Below, piece by piece: positions 24,708 to 34,256 of a DNA stretch of 46,169 nucleotides. Origin of the DNA: Rhodospirillales bacterium (lineage in GTDB: Bacteria > Pseudomonadota > Alphaproteobacteria > Rhodospirillales_A > JACZKS01); contig JABGRG010000019.1 in the NCBI GenBank assembly GCA_018648445.1, positions 1 to 46,169 on the forward strand, in the 5' to 3' direction. Made by a program: the position numbers and the translations under genes. Every line of letters starts with the position of its first letter. Positions within the stretch are counted from its first letter, which is position 1. Below the pieces are notes generated by a model. The model saw only the letters and a program-made list of their open reading frames with translations, searched no databases and had not been told where the DNA came from.

Positions 24708-25700
24708 TTAGTCGCGATCCAGTAGTTGTTCTAATTCCTTGAATTTATTTGGTTTTTCGGACTCAAACCGTAGGTATTTCCCGCTATTAGGGTGCTCAAA
24801 TCCGATCAAATATGCGTGAAGAGCTTGGGATTTTAGTTGCGAAAGCGAATCAAGTAGCTCCTCCGACGCCCCCTGCAGGCGGCCTTTTTGCGCGCCGCCG
24901 TACAGCGGATCGCCAATGACCGGATGACCAAGGTGCGTCATGTGCACGCGAATTTGGTGTGTTCTCCCCGTCGCCAGTTGGCAGCGCACCAGACTGGCGA
25001 TCCCGCCCAGCGCCCGAATTACCTTATAACGCGTTAGCGCCGTTTTTCCGCCGCGCCGCAGGACGGCCATTTTCTTGCGGTTAGCAGGACTTCTGCCGAT
25101 ATTTCCCTCGATCTCGCCCGCGGGCGATTTGGGGATTCCCCAGACCAGCGCATAGTAGGCCCGCTCCAGATCGTGGTCGTGGAACAGCCGGGTCAGATGG
25201 TGGTGTGCGGCATCGTTTTTGGCGACGACCATTAGGCCGCTGGTGTCCTTATCCAGCCGGTGAACAATGCCGGGCCGGGTCACGCCGCCGATACCCGAAA
25301 GGCTGTCACCGCAATGAGCCAGCAGGGCGTTGACCAGCGTACCATCCGCGTGGCCCGCCGCCGGATGGACGACCAGCCCTGTCGGTTTATCGATGACAAT
25401 CAGATCGGCGTCTTCATAGACGACGTTCAGCGGAATGTCCTGCGCCACGGGGATGGCCGGTTCGGGCTTGGGCACCCGAACCTCGTAAACCTCGCCGGCG
25501 CGCACATGATAAGACACGTCGTCAGCCACCGCACCGCCACGCCATACCCTGCCCTGTTCGACCAATCGTTTGATGCGGGTGCGCGAGATATCGGCCCCGA
25601 CATCGGCCAGGGCGTCGGCCAACAAACGATCCAGACGCGCGCCGGTCTTGTCCTTGGGCACGCGAACGGTGTAATTGGTCTGTTCATCCAGTGTGTTCAT
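24708..25700 (-). CDS. rluD: Ribosomal large subunit pseudouridine synthase, RluD-like
   Basis: RluA/RluD-family pseudouridine synthase, 330 aa, which converts uridines in 23S rRNA. An N-terminal S4 RNA-binding domain (ARLDRLLADAL, SRTRIKRLVEQGRV) precedes the catalytic domain. That domain holds VIDKPTGLVVHPA, the active-site motif HRLDKDTSG (catalytic D150), and the RTHQIRVHMTHLGHPVIGDPLYGG end. It is divergent from the small membrane protein at 25725, with only 24 bases between starts, and lies upstream of rpoH in the same direction. Confidence 0.93.
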   Translation of the reverse strand: MNTLDEQTNYTVRVPKDKTGARLDRLLADALADVGADISRTRIKRLVEQGRVWRGGAVADDVSYHVRAGEVYEVRVPKPEPAIPVAQDIPLNVVYEDADLIVIDKPTGLVVHPAAGHADGTLVNALLAHCGDSLSGIGGVTRPGIVHRLDKDTSGLMVVAKNDAAHHHLTRLFHDHDLERAYYALVWGIPKSPAGEIEGNIGRSPANRKKMAVLRRGGKTALTRYKVIRALGGIASLVRCQLATGRTHQIRVHMTHLGHPVIGDPLYGGAQKGRLQGASEELLDSLSQLKSQALHAYLIGFEHPNSGKYLRFESEKPNKFKELEQLLDRD

Positions 25701-25724
25701 TGCCAGACAGAGTGGTACGAAACC

Positions 25725-26057
25725 ATGCAGGCACTCAAGAGCCTCGTGATCGGAATGGGTCTTTTAATTGTGGTTGGGATGGTCCTTCTCGTCTATGGCC
25801 TCATTCAAAGGTCATCCGACCCCGAATTCTCCTTCTTCGGTTTGAAGGACGATCCGACCGAAACGGCGGAGCCCGGAAAGCCCTTCGGCGATATCACCGT
25901 AAAGCTGGCCGAAGGCTGCCGCGTCGAGGACATGCGGCCCGATGACGGAACGCTTTTTGTGCGCGTCGGCCCGGCGGGTTCATGCGCGCGCATCATCGCC
26001 ATCGACCTCGCGTCGGGAAAAACTCTCGGCAACGTCAATTTCTGGACCGCGCCGTGA
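25725..26057 (+). CDS. Small single-pass membrane protein
   Basis: Hypothetical 110-aa protein. One hydrophobic segment spans about residues 5-27 (LVIGMGLLIVVGMVLLVYGLI). A soluble part follows that ends with a repeated-strand pattern (GTLFVRVGPAG, IIAIDLASGKTLG). It is probably anchored in the inner membrane. Similar short proteins next to rluD are known in alphaproteobacteria, but I cannot name a function. ATG 25725 is chosen because it begins just before the hydrophobic segment; the longer frame runs antisense through rluD. Its stop overlaps the GTG of the next gene, so the two are translationally coupled. Confidence 0.75.
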   Translation: MQALKSLVIGMGLLIVVGMVLLVYGLIQRSSDPEFSFFGLKDDPTETAEPGKPFGDITVKLAEGCRVEDMRPDDGTLFVRVGPAGSCARIIAIDLASGKTLGNVNFWTAP

Positions 26058-26482
26058 TACTTCTGCCGCGTGCTCTGTTGAAGGAAATCGTCGAGGCGGG
26101 CGAGGCCGCCTACCCGGAAGAATGCTGCGGCCTGCTGGTCGGCTTTGGCGAGACGGGCGGCGAATTGACGGTCACTGGCGTTGAGCGCAGCCCCAACATG
26201 GCCGGTGAAGAGGCCGCAAAGCGATTCGAAGTCTCGGCCCAGGTGCGTTTCGACGTGATGCGCAAACTGGAAGACGGACCGAAGCGCATCATCGGACATT
26301 ACCATTCACATCCCGATCAGGCGGCGCAGCCGTCGGCCAATGACCTGGAAATGGCATGGGAGCCCGATCTAGTGTGGCTGATCACCTCGGTTGCCGACGG
26401 TCAGGCCATTCATACCACCGCCCATCTCCCGCACCCCGACGGCAGCGGCTTTAGCGAGATAACCTTGCGCACGAACGACTAA
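26054..26482 (+). CDS. JAMM/MPN+ metallopeptidase (M67 family)
   Basis: Zinc-dependent isopeptidase-type protein, 142 aa. The JAMM motif is complete: E23 in PEECCGLLVG, then H84-x-H86 in HYHSHPDQ, S94 and D97 (PSANDLE). Stand-alone bacterial M67 proteins of this size resemble Mec+-type peptidases that trim ubiquitin-like or sulfur-carrier proteins (ThiS/MoaD-like). No such carrier is encoded nearby. The start is GTG 26054, overlapping the TGA of the upstream membrane-protein gene (GTGA), which argues for coupled translation and a functional tie to it. Confidence 0.85.
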   Translation: MILLPRALLKEIVEAGEAAYPEECCGLLVGFGETGGELTVTGVERSPNMAGEEAAKRFEVSAQVRFDVMRKLEDGPKRIIGHYHSHPDQAAQPSANDLEMAWEPDLVWLITSVADGQAIHTTAHLPHPDGSGFSEITLRTND

Positions 26483-26502
26483 GAAAAGAACGGAGAAACG
26501 TC

Positions 26503-27534
26503 ATGAATTTTTGCAGCGATAACGTAACGGGCGTCGCGCCCGAGATTCTAGCCGCCGTCGAGCGCGCCAACACAGGCCCGGCCGCCGCCTACGGTGACGA
26601 CGAATTGAGCGTGCGCGTTACCAAGAAAATCGCCGACGTTTTCGAACGCGAAGCCGATGTCTTTCTGGTGACCACGGGCACCGCCGCCAACTCCCTCAGC
26701 CTGTCGGTCATGACCCCGCCTTACGGCGAAATCTTCTGCCATCCCGAGGCCCATATCCAGGTGGACGAATGCGGCGCGCCGGAATTTTTCACCGGCGGCG
26801 CCAAATTGACCCACCTTGCCAGCGATGACGGCAAAATTCACGCCGCCGACCTGGGCGAAGTCCTGAGCGCGCCCGATCACGGCGTGCATCACGTTCAGGC
26901 CGCCGCCGTCAGCTTCGCGCAAGCCAGCGAAGCGGGCACCGTGTACGGGCTGGACGAGGTGCGGGAAATTTCGGATATCGCCCACGAACACGGCCTGAAG
27001 GTTCATATGGACGGCGCGCGCTTCGCCAACGCCCTCGTTTCGCTGGGATGCAGCGCGGCGGAAGCGAGTTGGAAAGCGGGCGTCGACATCTTGTGCTTCG
27101 GCGCCAGCAAGAACGGCGCACTGGCCGCCGAGGCGGTCGTAATTTTCGACAAAGCAATGGCCGAAACCTTCGCCTTCCGGCGCAAGCGTGGCGGTCACCT
27201 GATCTCGAAAATGCGCTTCCTCGCCGCCCAGTTCGACGCCTACCTTGAGGACGACCTGTGGCTAAAACTGGCCCGCCACGCCAACGCCGCCACCGCCAAA
27301 TTGACGGAAGGCTTGAAAGGCGTTCCCGGTGTGTCGTTCATGTACACGCCGCAAGCCAACGAGATTTTCGCCGAGTTGCCGGAAGCCGTCATTCAGGGGC
27401 TTGAAGGCGACGGTTTCGGCTTCTACCGCTGGCCCGGCGACGGCGCCAAAGCCATCCGCCTCGTCACCGCGTTTAACACGCGGGCCGAGGACGTGGACGC
27501 CTTCATTGCTTCGGCCAAGCGCCACGCGAAGTAA
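26503..27534 (+). CDS. ltaE: Low-specificity L-threonine aldolase
   Basis: PLP-dependent threonine aldolase family enzyme, 343 aa, cleaving L-threonine or related beta-hydroxy amino acids to glycine and an aldehyde. Visible: SDNVTG at the N-terminus, TTGTAANSLSL for phosphate binding, and HMDGARFANAL with D170 and R173. The PLP lysine K203 is in FGASKNGALAAEAV. The ATG follows GGAGAA. It lies 20 bases after the JAMM gene, possibly in the same transcript. Two hairpins follow its stop. Confidence 0.9.
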   Translation: MNFCSDNVTGVAPEILAAVERANTGPAAAYGDDELSVRVTKKIADVFEREADVFLVTTGTAANSLSLSVMTPPYGEIFCHPEAHIQVDECGAPEFFTGGAKLTHLASDDGKIHAADLGEVLSAPDHGVHHVQAAAVSFAQASEAGTVYGLDEVREISDIAHEHGLKVHMDGARFANALVSLGCSAAEASWKAGVDILCFGASKNGALAAEAVVIFDKAMAETFAFRRKRGGHLISKMRFLAAQFDAYLEDDLWLKLARHANAATAKLTEGLKGVPGVSFMYTPQANEIFAELPEAVIQGLEGDGFGFYRWPGDGAKAIRLVTAFNTRAEDVDAFIASAKRHAK

Positions 27535-27536
27535 GG

Positions 27537-27576
27537 CCGGGCTCTGCCCGGACCCGCAAAGGAGCGAAGCCCCTTT
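27537..27576 (+). terminator. Twin hairpins after the threonine aldolase gene
   Basis: CCGGGC (27537-27542) pairs with GCCCGG (27546-27551) across a 3-base loop. A second stem AAAGG (27558-27562) pairs with CCTTT (27572-27576). The pair begins 2 bases after the stop codon. The sequence type resembles dispersed palindromic units common downstream of genes in GC-rich alphaproteobacteria; it can serve as a terminator. The rest of the gap to 27814 holds one more small palindrome (CGCCGT-CAT-ACGGCG near 27654) and no gene that I can support. Confidence 0.55.
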
Positions 27577-27814
27577 GATCCCGGTGGTTTGGGGGAAGAC
27601 GTAAACTGTTGCCGAAATACGTCACCGAAATTCTCTCTTTGAAGCTGTGACCGCCGTCATACGGCGCAGCGCCCGCGCGCTCTACCGTGTTCCGTATCGG
27701 CTGAGCTAGTACCCCACCCCTCTCGTTTTTCGCAGAAGCCCGATGAGTTTTGCGTTTGGCAGGAAATCATTGGGCGGAAATTCATGACTGAATTCGGAAA
27801 TCCGGGAGGATAAT

Positions 27815-28189
27815 ATGTCAACACGCCTGAAAAGCAGATTTCTCGCCATCTTCGCTTTGCCGCTTCTTCTGGGCGGGTGCGCCCTTCCCGTCGGTTTGCA
27901 GGTCGCCTCGCTGGTCGCCGACGGCATATCCTTTGTCGCCACCGACAAAGCCCTGACCGATCACGGCATATCCATCGTCACCAAAAAAGATTGCGCCATG
28001 TGGCGCGGACTAAAAGGCGACGACATCTGCCGCACCCCGCACCTGAACACCCTTCCGATAGCCGCCGCCGATGAACCGATCTTCTTTGAACCGGGGCCGG
28101 ACGGGTCCAATGCCATGGAAGACGTCACGCTGAAAACAGCCCCCGGCTTGCCGGGCGGAGCGAAAGAAACCGGAGCATTTGTGCCGTAG
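27815..28189 (+). CDS. Small lipoprotein of unknown function
   Basis: Protein of 124 aa with a lipoprotein signal peptide: a basic N-terminus, a hydrophobic run (FLAIFALPLLL) and the lipobox LGGC, with lipidation at about C23. The mature part contains a hydrophobic stretch (LQVASLVADGISFVATDKALTDHGIS), the pattern KKDCAMWRGLKGDDIC and a Pro-rich acidic tail. GGGAGGA precedes ATG 27815 at a good distance. I do not recognise a family. It is probably attached to the outer membrane. Confidence 0.75.
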   Translation: MSTRLKSRFLAIFALPLLLGGCALPVGLQVASLVADGISFVATDKALTDHGISIVTKKDCAMWRGLKGDDICRTPHLNTLPIAAADEPIFFEPGPDGSNAMEDVTLKTAPGLPGGAKETGAFVP

Positions 28190-28322
28190 TCTTGTCCGTA
28201 ATCCGCCGCTTGGAAACGGAATGGGGTAAACTGTCACCGTAATCGGAGGGATTTTAATTTCAGAAATTGATCCGCGTTCGGGTCATGATGGTAAAGGCCC
28301 TTGTTCCGAGGGAGTTGGATTG

Positions 28323-29396
28323 ATGAATGTTCCCGAGAAGATGAGCGGCGTCGTGCTTTCCGGTCATGGCGGCCTCGACAAGCTCGAATGGCGTGAAGAC
28401 CTCGACGTGCCTCAACCCCATCAAGGCGAAGTGCTTATCAGGGTTCACGCTTCATCCGTAAACAACACCGACATCAATACCCGCACAGCCTGGTATTCCA
28501 AGTCCGTGCGGGGCGGCACTTCATCCGGCGGAAAGCAAGGCAACACCGAGGCCGACACCGCCGATGGAGGATGGTCGGGCGTGCCGATCTCTTTTCCACG
28601 CATACAGGGAGCCGATTGTTGCGGTGAGATTGTTGCCGTGGGACCGGGGGTGTCCGAAAACCGGATCGGCGAACGCGTTTTGGTTCGAACACTTCAATCG
28701 ACCGGTGCGTCCGGAGGCCCCTTTGCGACGTGGACTTTTGGATCAGAGTGTGACGGCGGCTTTGCGCAATTCGCCAAGACTTTCGCCGCAGACGCTTTGC
28801 CGATTCGCTCACCCTGGACAAATGCCCAATTGGCTTCGATACCTTGTGCCTACTCCACGGCCGAAGGCATGTTGCAACGTATCGCTTTGAAAAACGAACG
28901 TGTGCTGATTACCGGCGCATCGGGTGGGGTCGGGTCCGCTGCCATTCAACTTGCCGCTCGCCGCGGGGCACATGTCACCGCAATGACAACGACGGACAAA
29001 GCCAACGCTATCCGTGACCTTGGCGCAAAAGACACGATTGGACGCGAAGACCCTTTTCCAAAGGATGCGTTCGACGCCGTGATAGATCTGGTGGCGGGGC
29101 CGCGATGGCCGGACATGCTCTCGGCACTTCGGCGGGGTGGGCGTTATGTCACGGCAGGTGCTATCGCTGGCCCGATCGTCGAACTTGACGTTCGAACACT
29201 CTACCTGCGGGACTTGACCCTCTTTGGGTCAACCTTCCAATCCGACAACATACTGATCGACGTAATCGACTACATTGAGCGCGGTGAATTGCGCCCGGTC
29301 ATCGCACAAGAGTTCAAACTCAAGGATTTACGAAAGGCGCAGGACTCGTTCTTGGCAAAGAGGCATATCGGGAAAATCGTAATACAAAACCAGTAG
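28323..29396 (+). CDS. Zinc-less MDR oxidoreductase (quinone-oxidoreductase-like)
   Basis: Medium-chain dehydrogenase/reductase, 357 aa. The GroES-like N-terminal domain (HQGEVLIRVHASSVNNTDINTR) is followed by a Rossmann domain with VLITGASGGVGSAAIQLAARRGA. The catalytic-zinc Cys/His pair of alcohol dehydrogenases is not apparent, so it is more like NADPH:quinone or enoyl reductases. It carries an insertion (roughly residues 60-85) before the IQGADCCGEIVAVG segment. The protein at 40012-41103 shares this architecture and many residues, so the two are paralogues. ATG 28323 follows GAGGGAG; a TTG codon directly upstream is an alternative. Substrate unknown. Confidence 0.85.
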   Translation: MNVPEKMSGVVLSGHGGLDKLEWREDLDVPQPHQGEVLIRVHASSVNNTDINTRTAWYSKSVRGGTSSGGKQGNTEADTADGGWSGVPISFPRIQGADCCGEIVAVGPGVSENRIGERVLVRTLQSTGASGGPFATWTFGSECDGGFAQFAKTFAADALPIRSPWTNAQLASIPCAYSTAEGMLQRIALKNERVLITGASGGVGSAAIQLAARRGAHVTAMTTTDKANAIRDLGAKDTIGREDPFPKDAFDAVIDLVAGPRWPDMLSALRRGGRYVTAGAIAGPIVELDVRTLYLRDLTLFGSTFQSDNILIDVIDYIERGELRPVIAQEFKLKDLRKAQDSFLAKRHIGKIVIQNQ

Positions 29397-29435
29397 GCCC
29401 AATACCAATAGGAAAGTGCTCTAAAGGCCCGGCTG

Positions 29436-30839
29436 TTACCCCTGCACCCAGTTGCAGTGGGCCAGCGCGGCTTTGACGCTGGCTACCGTCTGGTCGATGT
29501 CGGCGTCGGTGGTTCGCCAGTTACTGACGGATATGCGCATGGCTCGTTTTCCGTGCCAAGTGACGCGGCCGAACCAGGCGACGCCGTCGGACTGGATGCG
29601 GGCGATGACGCGGTCGGTATGAGCGTCATGGTCGCCATTTGGGGCGTGGAAGCGGACCAGGCCCTGATTGATGATGGGTTCGGCGAGGATTTCGGCTCCG
29701 GGCAGATTACCGATTTCGGTTACCAACCGGGCGGCTTGGACGCAATTGCGTTCGACGATCTCGGCGATGCCGCTGCGGCCCAGGGCGCGGATGGCGGCGT
29801 AGACCGGCACGGCCCTGCCGCGCCGCGACCATTCGGGGTTCCAGTCCATCTGGCTGCGCGCGTCCGAGAAACCACTTGTGTAGCTGGTCGGTTCGGCGAA
29901 AACGGCCTGGTGGGCGGCCACGTCGGCAACAAAAACAAAACCGCAGTCGTAGGGCACGTTCAGCCACTTGTGGCCATCGGCGGTCCACGAGTCCGCTAGT
30001 TCGACCCCGTCGGTCAGGTGCCTGTACGCCTCGCTCGCCGCCGCCCACAGACCGATCGCCCCGTCCACATGGACCCATGCATGGGCCGCGTGGGCGATGG
30101 CGCAGGCCTCGCGAAACTTATCAAATGCGCCGGTGTTCAACTCGCCCGCCTGAAGGCATACAACGGTTGGCCGGGATGGCGATGTGTGCAAGGCGGCTTC
30201 GAGGGATTTCAGTTCGATGCCGCCCTTGTCGTCACAAGCAAGGGGTTCGATAGCGTCGGTGCCCAGACCGATCAACCGGACCGCGCGATTGATGGAACCA
30301 TGCCGGGCTTCGCTGGTCAGCACGCGCAAGGGTGGGGCTCCGGAGAGACCTTTCGTTTCAACGTTCCAGTCGCGGTTCCGCAGCAGCCGGTGCCGCGCCG
30401 CGGCCAGAGCCGTGGCGTTGGCCATCTGCCCCCCGGTCACGAAGGCGAATGACGCTTGCGGGGGCAGCCCGAGAAGTTCCTTCAGCCAGCCGCCGGTGAC
30501 CTCTTCGATGGTCGCTTCGGCGGGGCTGGAGGCATAGAGGGCCGCGTTCTGGTCCCAGGTGGACGTCAGCCAGTCGGCCGCCAGCGCGACGGGCAACGCG
30601 CCGCCCGTTACCCAGCCGAAGAAACGCGGTCCGGTCGAGGCCAGCAAGCCGCCTTCCACGTCATGGACCAGTTCGTCGAGAACCTGTTCGGCGGGTGCGC
30701 CAACCTGTGGCAAGGATCGCTCAAGGCCGTCGCGCAATTCACCGGCGGTCGCCGTCGCGCCAACATCGCGGTGCGCGAGATCTTTGAGGAACGCGACGGC
30801 GTGGGCGGTCGCGTGGGAAAGGATTTTGGAATTATCCAT
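29436..30839 (-). CDS. PLP-dependent amino acid decarboxylase (group II)
   Basis: Fold-type I PLP enzyme of the aromatic-L-amino-acid/glutamate/diaminobutyrate decarboxylase group, 467 aa. Landmarks: PRFFGWVTGGALPVALAADWL at residues 71-91 and FVTGGQMANATALAAARH for phosphate binding. The cofactor Asp is in HVDGAIGLWA (D259), and the Schiff-base lysine K291 is in ADGHKWLNVPYDCG. The ATG follows AAGGAGC on the minus strand. It is convergent with the MDR gene and downstream of the sterol-desaturase gene (21-base gap), so the two minus-strand genes may share a transcript. Substrate cannot be read from sequence. Confidence 0.88.
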   Translation of the reverse strand: MDNSKILSHATAHAVAFLKDLAHRDVGATATAGELRDGLERSLPQVGAPAEQVLDELVHDVEGGLLASTGPRFFGWVTGGALPVALAADWLTSTWDQNAALYASSPAEATIEEVTGGWLKELLGLPPQASFAFVTGGQMANATALAAARHRLLRNRDWNVETKGLSGAPPLRVLTSEARHGSINRAVRLIGLGTDAIEPLACDDKGGIELKSLEAALHTSPSRPTVVCLQAGELNTGAFDKFREACAIAHAAHAWVHVDGAIGLWAAASEAYRHLTDGVELADSWTADGHKWLNVPYDCGFVFVADVAAHQAVFAEPTSYTSGFSDARSQMDWNPEWSRRGRAVPVYAAIRALGRSGIAEIVERNCVQAARLVTEIGNLPGAEILAEPIINQGLVRFHAPNGDHDAHTDRVIARIQSDGVAWFGRVTWHGKRAMRISVSNWRTTDADIDQTVASVKAALAHCNWVQG

Positions 30840-30860
30840 AATTTCCGGCTCCTTATCCGG

Positions 30861-31691
30861 CTAGCTGTCGGGGGGCGGGCCTCCCTCCCGAAACGGCTGG
30901 CTCAGCATTCGGTCGAAGCGCAGTTCACGTGGGCTCCGGAAAATCGGCAGGCCGATGGTCATGGCGATGTGGCCGGCTTCCGGCTGGCCGGTGTAGGTTC
31001 CCATCAGGTAGTCCCACCACGGCAAATTGAACCCGAAATTCTTGTGGGTTTCGCGCGGTTCGGCGGAATGATGAACGCGGTGCATGTCCGGCGTCACGAT
31101 GAACAGGCGCAAAAACAGGTCCAGTCCCGGCGGCAGTCTCAAGTTGGCGTGGTTGAACATGGCGGTGGCGTTGAGGACGACCTCAAATATGAGCACGGCG
31201 ATGGCCGGAGCGCCCAGGGCCGCGACCACGGCCATTTTAATGATCATGGAGAGAACGATTTCAATGGGGTGAAAGCGCGCGCCGTTGGTGACGTCGATAT
31301 CGGTGTCGGCGTGATGCATGCGGTGCAGCCGCCACAGGGCCGGAACGGCATGAAAGAGCACGTGCTGCAAATAAATGGCGAAGTCCAGCAGAACCACCGA
31401 CAACACAACCGTCAGCCAGAACGGCCATCCGATGGAATTGAAGAGGCCCCAGCCGTTGGTTTCGCCCAGCGCGGCGATGCCCACGGCAGCCACCGGAAAG
31501 GCGGCCCGCGCAATCAGCGAATTCAGGGCCACGATCCCCAGATTGGAAGGCCAGCGGGATTTTCTGGAATGGGCGCGGGCGCGGCGCGGGAACCGGGCTT
31601 CCAGCCCCATCATCAGGGCCAGCACGCCAAAGAAGACGCCCAGCCGCAAGGCCGTTGCGTTGGCGAGAAGTGTGTCGAATACGTTTTCCAT
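30861..31691 (-). CDS. Sterol desaturase/fatty acid hydroxylase family membrane enzyme
   Basis: Integral membrane di-iron enzyme family, 276 aa. The histidine clusters are complete: H110-x3-H114, H123-x2-H126-H127 (HRMHH), H181 in FNHANL and H204-x2-H207-H208 (HRVHH). Hydrophobic segments lie at about residues 15-30, 52-75, 88-108 and 145-172. Members hydroxylate or desaturate sterols, fatty acids, carotenoids or alkylglycerols using oxygen. The substrate here is unknown. The gene is divergent from the COG4091 gene, with 66 bases between starts. Confidence 0.87.
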   Translation of the reverse strand: MENVFDTLLANATALRLGVFFGVLALMMGLEARFPRRARAHSRKSRWPSNLGIVALNSLIARAAFPVAAVGIAALGETNGWGLFNSIGWPFWLTVVLSVVLLDFAIYLQHVLFHAVPALWRLHRMHHADTDIDVTNGARFHPIEIVLSMIIKMAVVAALGAPAIAVLIFEVVLNATAMFNHANLRLPPGLDLFLRLFIVTPDMHRVHHSAEPRETHKNFGFNLPWWDYLMGTYTGQPEAGHIAMTIGLPIFRSPRELRFDRMLSQPFREGGPPPDS

Positions 31692-31757
31692 GCGGGATCA
31701 TATTTGTATAGTGGAGGGTAAGGACGCAACGTCCAATTTAGGGGAGGAGAAAACGCC

Positions 31758-33098
31758 GTGAATCTGCACGCCATGCTGTCGGCTCGCGCCGAAGAGGGAA
31801 ATCCCGTTCGCGTCGGCCTGATCGGGGCCGGAAAGTTTGGCTCGATGTTCCTCTCGCAAGTGCTTCACACGCCGGGAATGCATCTGATCGGCATCGCCGA
31901 TTTGAACGTTGAAGGCGCGCGCGCCGCCTGCCGCCGGGTCCACTGGACCGACGAACAATTCGCCGCCAAATCGTTCGCCGACGCGCTGACGGGCGAAACC
32001 ACCTTCATCACCGACGACGCCGATGCGCTGATTCGTACCGACGGCATTGATGTGATCATTGAGTCCACCGGCGTTCCCGAAGCGGGCATTCATCATGCGC
32101 TGCAATGTTTCGCACAGGGCAAGCACGTGGTCATGGTCAATGTGGAGGCCGACGTTCTGGTCGGTCCGTTGCTGACCAAAAAGGCCGAGGAAGCGGGCGT
32201 CGTATACGCCATGGCCTATGGCGATCAACCGGCGCTTATATGTGAACAGGTGGACTGGGCCCGGGCCTGCGGGCTGGAAGTGGTGGCCGCCGGCAAGGGC
32301 ACGCTATATATGCCCAACTATCACGCCTCGACGCCGGACACCATTTGGGATCATTACGGCCTGACCGCTGAACGCGCCGCGCAAAGCGGCATGAACGCCA
32401 AGATGTTCAATTCGTTCCTGGACGGCACCAAGTCGGGCATTGAAATGGCCGCCGTGGCCAACGCCACCGGCCTGACACCGGCCCCCGGCGGTCTGGAATT
32501 TCCGCCGTGTGCGGTGGAAAAACTGGCCCAGACCCTGATCCCCCAGGCCGACGGTGGGACCCTGCATCACAAGGGGCAGGTCGAGGTGGTATCGAGCCGG
32601 GACCGCGACGGCGTCGACGTTCCCAACAATCTGCGCTGGGGCGTTTATGTGGTTTACGAAGCGCCCACCGAATACGTGAAGAACTGTTTTCGTGACTACG
32701 GCATGCTGACCGATAGATCGGGGCGCTATTCGGCCCTGTGGCGGCCCTATCATCTGATCGGGCTGGAACTGGGCATCAGCGTCGCCATGGCCGCACTGCG
32801 CGGCGAGCCCACCGGACGCAACCAGGGTTTCCTGGGCGACGTGGTGGCCACCGCCAAGCGCGACTTGAAGGCGGGCGAGGAACTGGACGGCGAAGGCGGT
32901 TACTGCGTTTGGGGCAAACTGATGCCGGCCGCCGATTCCTTGCGTTTGGGCGGCTTGCCCATCGGCCTGTCGCACGGTGTGACGCTGAAATACGATATTC
33001 CGGTGGGGCGGCCGGTGCGCTGGGACGACGTGACGTTCGATGACAGCACACAAGCCTATGCAATCCGCCGAGAAATGGAGAAGATGTTTGCCGCATGA
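31758..33098 (+). CDS. COG4091-type NAD(P)-dependent oxidoreductase with SAF domain
   Basis: Homoserine-dehydrogenase-like protein of 446 aa. The N-terminal Rossmann motif is VGLIGAGKFGSMFLSQ (about residues 18-33), followed by GIDVIIESTGVPEAG and GKHVVMVNVEADV. The middle domain (YGDQPALICEQVDWARA, GKGTLYMPNYHAS) is typical of the COG4091 group. A C-terminal SAF-like segment (LKAGEELDGEGGYCVWGKL to the end) is present. Relatives are predicted to act in catabolism of polyols or sugar acids, but most are uncharacterised. The start is GTG 31758 with GGGGAGGAG at 31741-31749. It ends about 120 bases before mdh. Confidence 0.8.
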   Translation: MNLHAMLSARAEEGNPVRVGLIGAGKFGSMFLSQVLHTPGMHLIGIADLNVEGARAACRRVHWTDEQFAAKSFADALTGETTFITDDADALIRTDGIDVIIESTGVPEAGIHHALQCFAQGKHVVMVNVEADVLVGPLLTKKAEEAGVVYAMAYGDQPALICEQVDWARACGLEVVAAGKGTLYMPNYHASTPDTIWDHYGLTAERAAQSGMNAKMFNSFLDGTKSGIEMAAVANATGLTPAPGGLEFPPCAVEKLAQTLIPQADGGTLHHKGQVEVVSSRDRDGVDVPNNLRWGVYVVYEAPTEYVKNCFRDYGMLTDRSGRYSALWRPYHLIGLELGISVAMAALRGEPTGRNQGFLGDVVATAKRDLKAGEELDGEGGYCVWGKLMPAADSLRLGGLPIGLSHGVTLKYDIPVGRPVRWDDVTFDDSTQAYAIRREMEKMFAA

Positions 33099-33196
33099 AG
33101 GCGCAATCGCCCACTTGCCGTTGCGTCTAAATCGCGGTACTAACGCTTAAACTAGGGAGCCGTTGCGGCTGTACCGTGGCGGCGCGTATTGGATAA

Positions 33197-34177
<981 letters not shown>

Positions 34178-34189
34178 GCTAAATCCGCA

Positions 34190-34219
34190 GAACCGGCCCC
34201 TGTAAAAAGGGGCCGGTTC
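34190..34219 (+). terminator. Hairpin terminator after mdh
   Basis: GAACCGGCCCC (34190-34200) pairs perfectly with GGGGCCGGTTC (34209-34219) across an 8-base A-rich loop, 12 bases after the mdh stop. An additional CCGC/GCGG pairing flanks it. There is no long T run. It probably separates mdh from sucA transcription at least in part. Confidence 0.6.
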
Positions 34220-34256
34220 GCGGCGTTAGGGGTGGCCAACGGGTGGTTGTGACCCC

